Source: Bimuria novae-zelandiae CBS 107.79
Lineage: Eukaryota > Ascomycota > Dothideomycetes > Pleosporales > Didymosphaeriaceae
Direction of reading: 5' to 3'
NCBI GenBank assembly: GCA_010015655.1
Contig: ML976731.1
Location: 270,637-334,636, forward strand
DNA length: 64,000 bases
Below, one piece after another: positions 45,188 through 56,798 of the stretch (its first letter is position 1; every line of letters starts with the position of its first letter). Under the pieces are notes generated by a model, which saw only the letters and a program-made list of their open reading frames with translations, did not search any database and was not told the origin of the DNA. A program made the translations under genes and the position numbers.

Positions 45188-45320
45188 GATAATTACTACA
45201 TAATATACTTTAATACATCTGCGTAACTGGTGCCCTCTATAGCTCTAACATTACATTTATCTGCGTACGAACCGCGTTATATTAATTTCTGGTTAAGGCA
45301 TGCCTGCTTCTAGCGCAGGA
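45188..45320. other. Transition from RIPed DNA to gene-bearing DNA
   Basis: Composition changes here from AT-rich to balanced. No feature. Confidence 0.4.
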
Positions 45321-46034
45321 TTTCTGACCTTTTAACCTTATTTCCCTTTAATCTTGCCTAAAGTAGTTTTCTCCATTACAGAACGCTTTGTTTGTGCCTC
45401 GTCGAGGTCCTTATAGCTTATTACCTTCGCCTTCCCTAGGACTACTAACCATGTTAATTTGCGAAATTTGGCTTCTTTATTTATCTTAATCCAAGAAAGC
45501 GCGGACGATGCTAAATGCTTCGTGCTCGAGCGGTGCACCGTTTGCTTTGCCAGCCCCGACCAAGTGTCGCTGATCGCGGACTCTCCGTCACTGAATGCGC
45601 TCTGCAGAATGCCGTCCATGACACGAGTTGCTTTCGCATTCACAGATGCCGCGTGCCTACAAACCGTCGGCTTGGCGCGTTCTTCCCCTCTGCCCGACGG
45701 ACACGAGACGAGGTCCCGTTTGCAACTCCACGCTGTGCTATAGCTGCTGCCAAACCTCCGCCATGTGGAATTCCACATCCGTCGCGGCCCACTCTTCAAC
45801 TGGTGCGACATCTGCATGCTGGACTACTTCTTCTGCATGGCTTTCGATCATCTTCGCAGAATCCGCCACGTTCCTGTCACAGGGGATATCGAGCCGGGTA
45901 CGGGAGAGAAATGGGTCGCAGTGTTTAAGTCAAGACAGGGACAGACATGTGACGCGCATGAGTACACTGACGCTGTGCGAGAGCATTTTGCCAGCGAGGA
46001 GCAGAGTAAGCCCCTCGTCCGAATCTGCGCATAG
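45321..46034 (+). pseudogene. Protein gene with three nonsense codons, unknown family
   Basis: One frame is protein-like from about 45321 to its natural stop at 46032-46034 (about 237 codons), broken only at TAA 45333, TAG 45414 and TAG 45741. Each is one C-to-T step from Gln in a CpA context, the RIP signature. No frameshift is needed. Readable parts: V-V-F-S-I-T-E-R-F-V, L-A-S-L-F-I-L-I-Q-E-S-A-D-D, L-L-P-N-L-R-H-V-E-F-H-I-R-R-G, and D-A-H-E-Y-T-D-A-V-R-E-H-F-A-S-E. The pattern recalls C-terminal parts of fungal F-box-like proteins, but no F-box is seen and the N-terminus is missing. It borders the mariner element. Other ORFs here are shadows. Confidence 0.6.
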
Positions 46035-47907
46035 ATGAGAGACTAATCAACCAATAGAAAACGACCCATTCATCTGGTGCCTTCTGGGACCCGACGAAAG
46101 ACGAGTATGCTCACGAAAGCACAACTTGGGGGTTGAAGATCTGTCGTCAGATGCCAGGAAACGTGATTCTGCCGCTCTTAACGCTGCAGCTATAATGCCA
46201 CCTTTAGTAGGACCTGGCGATTTCACAGAGGAAGAGCTACTATCTATACCTCGTCGGAGAGGTTTGCTTTCTCGATTACCATTTTAAGAAAATGTGTGTT
46301 ATGTGTTATTTTTGTATATATTTTCCACAGCAATATCAACCCGTAAGCACCAAAACTGTCCGACAAATCTACGCTATCCCGCAGGTCACACAAAGTCTTT
46401 AAATAGCTACCGACCTTTAACCTTGCCCACGCACTCGCTTCGCACAAAAATAAGGCGCTATCTAAAGCTTTTCCTCTATTGTCTTCAATAGCTGAACAAA
46501 TTATGCGACACACAGCGAACGAGAAACTCGGTGACTACAGCAACAGAAGGGCGCACCAAAATAATACACAGAAATAGGACGGATATGCGTCTAGAACTGC
46601 GCGTCGCCCGGCGACTTACCGCCCTCGACTCGGTCCGCACGCATATGGGACACAGCTAAACCTAATCTAAAATACTTATTTATTATATACTATGCTTATA
46701 AACACGTCTATTAGCAGAAGTGTGAGGCCACCAATCGCAAGGAAATAAGCAGTTAACGATGCTGCACAGCACCTCTCACCATACAGCCCTAGACCTCACC
46801 TCTTAGCTAGACCAAATCAGTCTAAAGTGGTAATCCATCGTATACCACCTGGGCATGCTAATCAGCACGTCTACGAGCAGGAGTGTAAGGACTACTCCTC
46901 GCAAAAAAACAAGCAATTAACGATGCCTAACCCACAGTAGTACAAAATGTTCTCAAGGCAGAAATATCAATCAAATGCAGTCTGCGAGGCAGACTAAAAT
47001 ACGGTAGCACCGCTCAATACCATATCAACATTTTAAGGGCTTTGATTGAATGCGGGACAATGGGGTCCAGTGGTGAGGCGCTCTTCAATCGTATCCCACA
47101 CCACGTAAGCAAATCTTTTTTTTTTCTTTCTTGCAATGTACAGATTCTTCAGATATATTGCCCACTAGCTTTTGTTTATCGCGTATACATAAAACTGAGT
47201 ACCCTCACTGCGTTAACACTCCTGAAAGGAAACCTAGGCGTAGTTCTTATTTTATTAAATATTGCCCACTACCTAGGTATTGCCCTAGTCGTGTAGGTTC
47301 AAGGTCGGGTAAGATACTTTAGTTTAGACTTACCTTAGTCCTTTGAGTTACCCTAAGACGAGCTATACAGTGGCCAGTGGCAGCCTGCAACTACTTTGTA
47401 CCCGGCCGTCTGGACCCACTTGGCTAAGTAGGTAGGTGATTGCAGTGGGGCGATAAATTGACCAGAGCGAGTTCGAACTTCGCTATAGTGTCGGTGTTGT
47501 GAATCATTCCGTGGGGACATTTAAAGGACGGGTATAGAGTAGGTCTAGTCGACCACTGTATTGCTCGTCCTGGGGTAAGACACACGTCCATACAATACGC
47601 GATAGAAACTGTCTTACCCGACTCTGCACCCTCACAACAGGCTCCGCATCTGTATACAAGACGGGGTTTGGTTTTCACAACCATGAGATGAGACAAGGTA
47701 GACAGCGTATGGTATATGTCTATATGCGGATTCGCTACACCCATGTTCTGTATCCTACACCGGGGGCTCAATCCTCTTCGCAGCGCTGAGTCCTACCAAG
47801 CTATGCCCAAGCCAACGCCAAAGCAGCCAAGCCAAGCTGGGCGCGGGTATCCCCGCCACTCCCTTCCGTGCAATACACCCATACAATTACATCGGGATGA
47901 GGGCGTT
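46035..47907. other. Intergenic region without supported genes
   Basis: About 1.9 kb of mixed composition. An 89-codon minus ORF (46244-46513) and others near 47100-47770 have no supporting domain, start context or partner exons. It contains an imperfect direct repeat (listed separately) and a T-rich tract at 47118-47132. The right part should hold the nma111 terminator/3' UTR. Confidence 0.45.
46691..46925. repeat. Imperfect direct repeat, 71 bp units
   Basis: Units at 46691-46761 and about 46855-46925. Both share CACGTCTA, AGCAG-AGTGT-AGG, a CGCAA-rich stretch and the end GTTAACGATG/ATTAACGATG. Spacing is about 164 bp. Many differences; could be remnants of a short element or two ends of one. 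Confidence 0.45.
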
Positions 47908-50900
47908 CTACTCCGCATCATCCGCGCCCTCCTCCGCCTCCGCAGGCGCAATATCCTCCCTCGCCCCACCATCCTCGCACTCGTGGATAATCTTGCGCCA
48001 CCCAAGCGCCTCCGCGGGGTCTTTCAAATACTCGATCGTTGGGAAATAGTGCTCGTTCTTCTTCATCGTCGCCACCCACGGCACGTTGTCGAACGTAACC
48101 ACCTTGAGGCGGAAATACTCGTTATCTCCAACCTTCTTGACCTCGCGCAAGAAAGAGTCCAGATCTGGAGTGGGCACATTGTTGACGTGCGTTAGAAAAT
48201 TGGTCGGTGCGAGGCCGTACATGTACGCGGGGGAGCCGCGGCTGCGCGAGGAAATGTATACGTCGGAGTGGATGCGGGAGATTTGCTGGCGCACGGCTTG
48301 GTGGGGACGGTGCAGCGTTGCGCCGCAGAAGTTAACGACGCGGTCAGTTTCGAGGTCTTCGGTTGCGACGGTGGGCACCTTGAGCGTGAGCTCCTGGCGC
48401 TTACGCACGATGGCAGCGTCGAGGAACTCATGGTCGTACATGACGTCCAGATCGGGCGCGCGCGTGATGAGCTTACCGTTGAGCGTGAGCAGCACATCGC
48501 CTTCCATGAGGCCGCCCTCATGGCCTGAGTCGACCTTGCGTACCATGAAGAGCTGGTGTCGCTCGGGGTCCTCGTGCTCGGTCTTCTCGATCCACTCTTC
48601 GGGGACGCCCATGACGCGCGCCTGGCTCATTTGTACGGTTTGGAATTCAACATTGAGTATACGGAGTTTAGGGGTCTTGCCGCTCTTGATCTGTTCCAGT
48701 ACGGGCAGAATCAGGGGCGATGCTAAGCCGAGGTGGTACTCAACGTCTTTCCCGCTGGAGGAGGTGCGCTCGCCGAGGTAGGAGAGCCATAGCGCTTGCA
48801 CTGTACCATCTTCCGCCACAAGAACGCCCGAGTGGGAATGTGAGGCCTGGTTCGTGTCCACGGTGATGGCGTCGAAGTTGGTGGCGCGGTATCGAGGCGT
48901 CAGAGCGCTAGAGGGAATGGCGACTGTGCTGATGTCTGTAACTGTCGTCTTCGTCACAACTGGCCTAAAGTTCTGATTAAGGCCGAAGAAGATCGTCTCG
49001 TCGCCCTTCTTGATGAAGTCGGTCGAGAATTTAGGTGTCTTCACAGGTGCATCGACGAGCGAGGTATCGTACTTGATGATGGCGTAGTTTTGCAGGGGAT
49101 GCATAAAGACGACCTTTGCGTCAACGAAGATGGAGTCTGCGATGATGAGGGAGATGTCACAGAGATCGTATGGCAGGAGCGCTCTTGAGACGAGCACAAG
49201 GCCTTGTTCAGCGTCCACGACTAGACCGTACCCTTGCTTTGTACTCTTCGGGAAGCCGTCAAGTTTGATGGGCATATGGACGTGTACGCGCACGAAGCTG
49301 CGAACAATGTCGACGGCATCTGGGTAGTTTGAGCTCAGCTTGACAAAGTTGGCCCGACGGGGGACTGGAGTTTCGGCCGGGAGTGCTTCGGCTATTGTGC
49401 TGAAGTCCCATAGACCCGTCGTGTCATTCCGCTTCGCCACTCGCATCTTAGCGTGCCAATGCCGATCGATGGTTGTGATGCTCGTGTTCGCAGTGTGAAG
49501 GTCGCGGAGGTGTTTGTAGACAATCACTACCCGCTTCCGGTCCGGAATCTTCGCCATGACCTCGATGAACTTCTCCAGATTAGGCGTGGGCTGGTTGTCG
49601 ACCTCTTGCACTAGCCATCCGGAGGCGAAGCCGTCGGCGAAACGAAAAGAGCCAGCAGCTTCGCATACGTAAACACCCGCGTTTTCCAACGAGATGGCGT
49701 ATAACCTAGCTTGCTGATATGAAAGGTCGTGAAATGAAGCCCCTGCGACGGATATGAAACGGTCCGGGGTGATGTCGTGAAGATCGCCGACATCCAATTC
49801 CACGTCGAGGTCCTCGCCGGCACGTTGTATAGTGACGGACACTTTGCCACCCACGTTGTCATCCAGAATAGAGTCTAGACGTACAAATTGTGTTAGAAAC
49901 TCGCCGTTGACCTTGACAAGTACGTCGCCCTCTTCGATCTTCTTTGTCGCAGGGCCGTTGGCGAGGATGACTTCAGCGACCAGCATTCCAGTCTCTTTGG
50001 GGAATTGTGTTCGAATTGCCTTCTCCACATCCGATGAAAGACCCAGGCGGCGACATTCGTCAAAAGGCTTCAGTATCCACTGCGTCTGGACGGTACCCCG
50101 CGACACGTGCTTGCCTTGTCGTATCAGCTCCAACGCACGCAATGGCCGGTCGAGAGGGAGGAAGTAGTCTGTCGCCGCGCCGTCTGCCCTGCCACCAGCC
50201 TGTAGTGCTACCGCGAAGCCGTCTTTGTTGACCACAGGACTACCCGAACTGCCTCCACTCGCCGCGGCGGCGGCCTGGATGTAGTTGGTGTTGAAATCGG
50301 AGTAGCCCTCGCCATACTCCGGGGCATTGCGGTCCAATCTACTTATAACACCCGACAAGATACTGAGCTTCTCGCCGGCGTCGTTGCCGACGACGCGGAT
50401 CTCGACGCCGACCTGGGCCTTTTTGGGATGCAGCTCGAGGGCCGTCACGGGCATGTACTTGATGCGCTTGGGGTCGAAGCGCAGGATGCCGAAGTCGTGG
50501 ACGGGATCGCGGTATACGGGGTAGACATCACACTGTCAAGCCGTTAGCTGAGCTAGCAATTGTGCCACAAGGCTGACCTTACCTCTTCGTGGTTGTCGAA
50601 GATGCAGTAGCCGATGAAGGGCCCTGCTCCGACGACGTGCTATGTCCCTGTCAGCTCTCTTTCTTTCTCTCTTCTAGTGTATGTATAGCGCAACGCACCC
50701 GGTTGGTGAGGATGTAGCCCCTCTCCGCGTCGACAACAAAGCCTGTCGCCTCGCTCGCCACCGCCGGGTCCGTGTCGAACGAGCACGTCTGACAAAAGTG
50801 GATTGACACGACGCTCTTGACCACCGTCTCTATTGTCTTCTGCCACTCGGCTGTGTCGTGTAGGCCGCCCGCGATGTGCGCCGGGGCAAGGTCGTCCATG

Positions 50901-51094
50901 CTGACGTCCATGCTGGGTGTGGGTGTGGGTGTTTGCTCGCGGGCCAAGGGCTCTGGCGAGGTGGCCGCATATGTACCGTTGCGCGTGTGGTCGTCTCCGG
51001 GTTTGATCTGCTTCAGCGGGCGCTCGTTGGAGGGCGTGGGTGGTTGCTTGCGCTTGGAGCGGGTGTCGGGCGGCTCGCCATAGTCGGCAGGCAT
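47908..51094 (-). CDS. nma111: Pro-apoptotic, HTRA-like nuclear serine protease NMA111, three exons
   Basis: Exons 51094-50699, 50639-50583 and 50532-47908 (introns 59 and 50 bp, GT-AG) give 1025 residues in frame, the usual length of Nma111. Family role: nuclear serine protease of the DegP/HtrA type, implicated in apoptosis (Bir1 cleavage) and lipid metabolism in yeast. Residues 1-60 are basic and proline-rich (K-R-K at 14-16), likely nuclear localisation. First trypsin-like domain has His133 (N-R-H-V-V-G-A-G, formed across intron 1), Asp164 (V-H-D-F-G) and Ser247 (G-S-S-G-S-P). PDZ-like parts follow, then a second protease-like half without the triad and a last PDZ near residue 830. The C-terminus is acidic. 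I chose ATG 51094; the frame is open upstream to ATG 51367, which would add 91 arginine-rich residues. No RIP damage. Confidence 0.95.
50533..50582 (-). other. nma111 intron 2 (50 bp)
   Basis: Donor GTAAGG, acceptor TGACAG, with a GCTAAC-like branch site. Splicing joins H-E-E to C-D-V-Y-P in phase 0. Confidence 0.92.
50640..50698 (-). other. nma111 intron 1 (59 bp)
   Basis: Donor GTGCGT, acceptor ACATAG. It splits the catalytic-site sequence between N-R and H-V-V-G; the splice is phase 0. Confidence 0.92.
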
Positions 51095-51702
51095 CGAGAA
51101 TGCTGTGAGGCAGCGGCGGTGGACTCGACTAGGCGTACAACGTAAGATCTTTTGAGGAGCGTGGGTGGCTATTCTAGGAGGAAGGCGAGTGTGCAGCAAG
51201 GGATGTGCGGTGGTGACGGCAACTGCGAAACTTCTTTTGAAAGCCACAGTTCGGGTTTGACCGCCGAGCATGGAGGCGCGGACAATCGCGCAACCGTTCC
51301 TTCCGCAGTTCAGATACGGCCACGTAAATACAAACTGACAGCGACGAAAAAGAATGAACAACTGCAAACTCTTGCCACAACGATGCGCCGCAATGCAGTC
51401 CTAGGCCATGTCGCCGACCTGCAGAAAGCGCAAGCATCAGGGTTCACACACCGGCCCAAGCGGCCTCCCGCTTCTGTGCCCTTGGAGCCTGGTGCTACTC
51501 ACGACAGTGAAGTCACGAACCATTGGCCAGTGTATAGCCTATCCTGGGGTAACACATGGCATTGAAAGTTGATATGTTTTCGATCAATTGCATTCAACTA
51601 TTGCCGACCATGTGATGTCGTCATGCCAATCGTTCATATGGAAACCTCATCCTGGGTCAACTCCGCACCCCAAACCCCCATACCTATCTCTCCCATCACC
51701 AG
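51095..51702. other. Intergenic region upstream of nma111
   Basis: Balanced GC. Holds the nma111 promoter and the 3' end of the next minus-strand gene. ORFs 51152-51565 (plus) and 51174-51437 (minus) lack support. No clear TATA box chosen. Confidence 0.4.
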
Positions 51703-52216
51703 CTAAATCTCGTTCTCTGGTTCATCCTTGATCTCGGTCTTGATCGCCCCCACTCCAACCTTCTTGCCCCTCTTCGTCGGGGAACCGTCCGCGTCCTCAT
51801 CGCCATTGCCCTTTCGCTTTGGCGTGCCCTCAGCCTTCGCACCCTTCTTCTTCGGGGTGGCCTTGGGAGTAGCCTCGCCGTCAAATGCCTGGCCTGCCTT
51901 CAGGGCTTCGATCTCCGCCTTGTATGCCGTCTTGAGCCGTCCAAACATCCGCTCGCACGCGATCTCGCTGCGGCCAATCGGGCGGGGTGCGTTCTGTGGA
52001 ATTGTCAGTAGGTGAAAGGGAATCGGAGACGTTTGGAACTCGCCTTGAAGTCTAGCTTGGTGCCGGTGCTCTCAAGGAGGCCGATCAGGTAGACCAGCTG
52101 TTGTGCGGTTAACTGTGTTACCCCGGGTAGGTAGTACGGCAGATACTCACGCGCTCCTTATCAGTCCAGCCCGTCTTGGACTTGTCGCCGCCAGCTTTCT
52201 TCTCATTGTCGAACAT
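51703..52216 (-). CDS. Small lysine-rich protein with helical N-terminal domain (141 aa, three exons)
   Basis: Exons 52216-52151, 52112-52044 and 51993-51703 join in frame to 141 residues plus TAG. The N-terminus starts M-F-D-N-E-K-K; T-G-W-T-D-K-E-R leads into L-T-A-Q-Q-L-V-Y-L-I-G-L-L-E-S-T-G and C-E-R-M-F-G-R-L-K-T-A-Y, which resembles the small Myb/SANT-like fold in short fungal chromatin proteins. The C-terminal half is lysine/alanine/proline-rich (T-P-K-K-K-G, T-P-K-R-K-G, P-T-K-R-G-K-K), a likely nuclear and nucleic-acid-binding tail ending I-K-D-E-P-E-N-E-I. Intron 1 is 38 bp, short but GT-AG. Intron 2 (52043-51994) starts GC (AAG|GCGAGT) and ends CAG. Function is inferred only from composition; not a named family. 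Confidence 0.75.
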
Positions 52217-54367
52217 GGTGGACTTGCGGAGGCAGGTGGGTGATATGAGAGTGTAGTCTTGCGATAGCAGTCGCGGAACAGAAGAGTAGAGTTCGTGGCG
52301 GAAGAGAGGAAAGTGGTGGTGGAGGAGGAAGGTCGATAGAGGTTGCGCAACTTTTATACAGCCTTCGCTAGAGAACTGGTCTTGGCGCGGTGAGAGGTGA
52401 AGGTGAAGGTGAATACCTTTGGTGCCAGCTTAGCATGTCGAGGGCTATCTCTCACCTAGACCTATCGCAGACATAAGAAGGCACTTTTTGTAGTACCCTG
52501 CCTCTGCGTGACCCATCCTGCTATACATCATGCCCAAGCCTTGGTCATGATGCTAGATATTCGAAAAGACAATCGCTGTGTCCTAGGCGGATAAAGAGGC
52601 AAACGATTCAAGGGAAGACCAGTCCTGAAAGATCATAAGAGTGATCTGGCTATGAAATCATAGGAACACTCTAGTCTGGAAGGTCGAAGATTGTGTTATC
52701 GAAGTATACGAACGAAAATATGCGTGAAATCTCGCGAATAGCTAAACGAGAACAAGTGCGCAAATATTGAACGCAGAACGGGTGTTCAAGGGAAGTGCAT
52801 CGATAACTGTTATGGATCAAGGTCCATACAATTTCCGACAGAGAGAGTGACCGATCATTACTAGAGTATTCTTGTCAGAATTCTCCCACGCACAGTAGGA
52901 CAGGAGCCGAACTGTAGGCGAGGTTTGAGTGCAGCCCCCACTACGTGCGACAATCGCTTCGCAACGCGGGGAATATATGGATCGTGGTACACGTCAACAG
53001 CCCTACGTCGATCGCATGGAGCTAGCTTGCTGGGGTTGTACTGCCGCCGTAGTTCCTGAGCAGCCATCCCGGGCTGCATATCTTGGTCTCAGCTCTTCAG
53101 CCTCATGTCAGACGACAATCTTCCTCACTGGCAATTATCGAGACGCAAAAAGACAGTTGCGACGTCTGAGTGTAAGCGAGTGCAAATGTCATCACGAACG
53201 ATATGCGCCGCACCTCCAGCCACTCTTACATGGGGCGAAAACCGCGTGGAAAGCCGGGGCTGTGGGAGCCGAATCGGCCAGTACGGCCGAGATCTCCTAG
53301 GCGTTTTCTCCGACCCCGGTTCTCCGTACTCGTGGAGTCGGTGTATCGTAGGATATCGAGGAACTGGGGACGGAGGAATGACGGAGACATCGGAGAGCGG
53401 AGCGGAGTGGAGAAATTTCCGTCGATCTGGAACCATCTGCCCTCAACGCATCGCACGGTGACATTTCACTACTCGACGTTCCTGGACTGCTCCAGTGCAG
53501 TAATATCGGTCTTGGCGAGACATCGTTGTAGGAGCAATCATCTGGTCGCATCGAGCCGCGGTTCTCGCAAGATACGAGCTCATTGCGCGTCTGCATTGCG
53601 TACGTGCCTAAGGTAGTGGCTCATCGCACTGCATGAAGGGCCGTCAGGCAGCAGCGTTTTCGAATACCAGGAACTGTTTCGCTCAGTTGGTCGAATTGTT
53701 CGCATTCCTGCGCCACGATGTCAAGTAGGAGCAAGGGTGCGCGCCTTCCTCGATTGGGGACCGCGCTTACCCAAAACTGTGCACACTTGCGAAAGAAACC
53801 CGCGCTTCTTTCCACCGTCAAACAGCTATGACTGTGGTTTTGCGAGCGGAAGCGACGCTCGCACTAAAATGCATACCGCGTTGTCGCACCATCTTATTTC
53901 GTTTCTCACTCTGATAGGCTCATTCGTGTACTCGCGCGCGTCTTTGTTTACTTTTGACCGTTGTGTCGGCCCAGCTTTGCGCATTCGCTACAACCGGCGC
54001 GCGCGGAACGAGCAGAAACGACGTTTCGTTCGACACGCAAATTATCCAGGTGTGGCTTTGCCCTGCACACATAGGTCATTCAGGGCTGAAGCTGACTTCG
54101 ATCGAGAGTGACACTTTTTGGCGACCGCTTGTTTGAGCAGAGTCCTGATGGTATTCGTAGGCACAGAGGCGGAGTGCCCCATTGTGCATCATCGAGTAAC
54201 TGAGATACCTACTCCCGATATATAGCTGCTGCTTCTGGTACTTGTTGCGTGGGATTGCCGGACTAGCTGGACCGCACTTCCTGGTTTGTGTTGATTATTC
54301 TTGATCTTCTTACGTTCCTTGAGAGTCTGCTTGAGTTTGTGGATTGGCTTTGAAAGAGATATCGAAT
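52217..54367. other. 2.1 kb intergenic region with no supported gene
   Basis: Balanced GC, with many overlapping ORFs on both strands (52861-54136), none with start context, introns or domain support. High CpG makes stop codons rare, which explains the ORF density. The 5' UTR of the lysine-rich gene is at the left end. A TATATA at 54219-54224, about 145 bp before the transcription-factor ATG, may be its TATA box. Confidence 0.45.
54219..54224 (+). promoter_or_regulatory. Possible TATA box of the Zn2Cys6 gene
   Basis: TATATA about 145 bp before ATG 54368. Position is acceptable for a fungal promoter, but such strings are common; weak. Confidence 0.3.
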
Positions 54368-56556
54368 ATGGTGTATACGGGTAAGCCTTCCAAGGGCTGT
54401 GGGATGTGCAAGAGCCGGAGGATCAAAGTACGTGGAAATCTTCTAGTTTTACGACCTTCATCTCTCCTATCTTTCTTAAATAACACGAGTGGTGTCGCTT
54501 ACCTATGGTCTTGTGTACGCTAGGATCTCGCACCCTAAGCGGCATCTTTTGTCACCTGAATTACGACTGACGGAGCATTAGTGCGACGAGAAACGTCCGA
54601 TATGTGGCCAATGTCAAAAGAGCGGACGGACGTGCCCTGGCTACCCGGATGAATTTGATTTGATGTTCCGTGACGAGAACAAAGCGCTCGCAAGAAAAGC
54701 CAAAAAGGGCAGTGGTCGGAGTGACAAGAGCGAAGGGAGTCGTTCGGCGTAAGTCAGCTTTGCTTCTTGTTGTATTGTTATATGCTGCGATCAACCGAAG
54801 CTATGTTATCGAAAAACGACACCGATGTTGTTACTCACTACTCGGTAGCTCTGTGTCTAAGGAAATAGCTCTTCGAGGACCGTTGATCGACTTCATAGGA
54901 TAAATATGACTAACAAATCTCAGATCGCCGGGTACACCATTCAATCTCTCCACACCACCACAAGCCGAGAGCTGGAAATCACAACCGCCAACCTCTGAAC
55001 CAAGTCAAAGTCTTTCTCTCACTCCACCATTTGCTTTGCCTCCTGATCTTGCGAACTTCCATGACTTCATGTGGCAGTTCGACCACTCCATTCCCAGCGC
55101 AATAGTCGTGGCCCCAGAATTTGAAGCCATCCCGTTCTTCTTCCGCAACTTCATCACTCTGCCACAAGAAGCCGAGTCTATGCGCGGCTATCTCGAGCTT
55201 ATGGTGCCCATGTACAACCGCGCACAACCTTCGTCCGCTCTCCACCTTGCCACCACCGCCGTTGCCCTTGCAACCTGTGGCAACTACCCGGGAAAGCAGC
55301 ATCTACTCCGCGATGCTGCAGCTACATATGGAAAAGCCATCCGCAAACTCAATGAAGACCTTAAGCACCCCCATCTGGCTAGATCCGATGAAAGTGTACT
55401 GGCGACGTTGCTCTTCTCCTTGTATGAAGTAAGTCGACTCATTACTTCAGCAAGGTCTTCAGTAGTCTTCCTTCCTATGAGCGTGCATATAATGGAAGAC
55501 CAAAACTAATCACTCGCAGACCATCATGAATACCGACGACACGATTACGGCATGGGGCAACCACGTCGACGGGGCAGTGGCGCTGACAAAACTTCGTGGA
55601 ACTGAACAGTTTCAAGATCCCATGAGTCACGACGTGTTCCGAGCTGTTAGGACCATGATGGTATTTTCCTCCGCATCCAACCCCTCTTCCCACGTGTTGA
55701 CGTCGCATGCAGATCACATCCTGCGTCCAGCGCTCCAAACCCATCGACACCTTCCCCGGCGCCGCTGGCTGGCTCGTATCCCCCCTCTCCGAAGAAAACG
55801 CAGCAAACCGCCTCACATTAATCTGCATCGACCTCCCTAACATCCGCTCGCGAGCAAACACCCTCACTAAAACCGCATACCACGCCTCCCATGAGTCCGA
55901 AGCGCTCTCCGTTCTCGAGTTCGCTCAACTCGTCGACTCCAATTTGCAGCAGTGGTACCTCACCCTCCCGCCAACGTGGCACTACCACACCATCGGCGTC
56001 GTCACGGAACAAGTGGAAGACCCTGCCACGGCGGAAAGGTGGATGGGCGAGCAGCACATGTACCACGACGTCCCGCTCGCCAGCATCGTCAATGATTATC
56101 GCGTGTGCAGGATCTTCTGCATGAGAGTCATCATGGCGTGCGTGTCGTGGCTCGCAGTGAACCCAAAGCACGACCTGACCTCCGCCTACAAGAATGCTGT
56201 CTACGTCATTCAGCAGATGGTCGACGAGATTTCGGCGTGTGTGCCGTTTCATATGGTATTTCTCCCTCCATTGTGCTGGCTTTCATGGCGGTCAACTGAT
56301 GTGAAAGTAGAACTACGACCTCCAACCCGTTGCCAAGGAACTCGGCCAGGAGCGCAATGCCGCGGAAGCGTTTGGTGGCTACTCGCTCGTCTGGCCGCTT
56401 TATGTCGCTGCGAACGCGGAAACAGTCCCGCAAGCGCAGAGGGACTGGCTGAGCGGCAGACTGATGAAGATAGGCACGCGTTTTGGACTTACCTCTGCGC
56501 AGGTGCTGGTGCTAGCAAGGAGGCATGTGCTCACGTGTGGGCCAATGTTTCCATGA
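54368..56556 (+). CDS. Zn2Cys6 (GAL4-type) fungal transcription factor, 553 aa, six exons
   Basis: Exons 54368-54427, 54582-54748, 54924-55428, 55520-55660, 55713-56255 and 56311-56556; all introns are GT-AG and phases agree, giving 553 residues plus TGA. Residues 11-38 form a canonical binuclear zinc cluster C-X2-C-X6-C-X6-C-X2-C-X6-C (G-C-G-M-C-K-S-R-R-I-K-C), with intron 1 just before the third Cys as often seen. A basic linker (K-A-L-A-R-K-A-K-K) follows, then a proline/serine-rich stretch and a long helical region (from about residue 100 to the end) of the Fungal_trans_2/DUF3468 sort. It would bind CGG-type sites as a nuclear regulator. The target is unknown. The convergent P450 pseudogene on its 3' side may be the remains of a shared pathway. 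No nonsense codons. Confidence 0.9.
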
Positions 56557-56798
56557 GGCCGCTTATGCTAGACATTATGCCAGACACAACGCTTAGGTTA
56601 GGATTGGTACGGAGTTGAGTATGTAGGTCAGGCACACGGAACTAGAAGGGGAAAGTGAGCGTACACGAACAAGGTCTGAAGGTTTGCTCTGTAGAATACA
56701 TGCTGACATGTAAGCTTTAAAGAGGTTGTAATTTGAAAACTCTCCCAGCATCATGGATCCCGGGCCTGATGTGGCTCTTTCACATACAAAGTTATGGG
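56557..56798. terminator. Convergent 3' region between transcription factor and P450 pseudogene
   Basis: 242 bp between the two stop codons, which are convergent, so it must hold both 3' UTRs. No distinct polyadenylation signal was chosen. Confidence 0.4.

Noticed and set aside
45338..45817. 159-codon minus-strand ORF
   Set aside because: The plus-strand frame over the same bases is more protein-like and continues further to a natural stop; the minus ORF is a shadow.
46244..46513. 89-codon minus ORF
   Set aside because: No recognisable domain, no supporting exon, atypical composition.
47716..48781. Long plus-strand ORFs opposite nma111
   Set aside because: Shadows of the well-supported nma111 exon 3.
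52861..54136. Many overlapping ORFs upstream of the Zn2Cys6 gene
   Set aside because: All frames on both strands are similarly open because of GC content; no start context, splice structure or domain.
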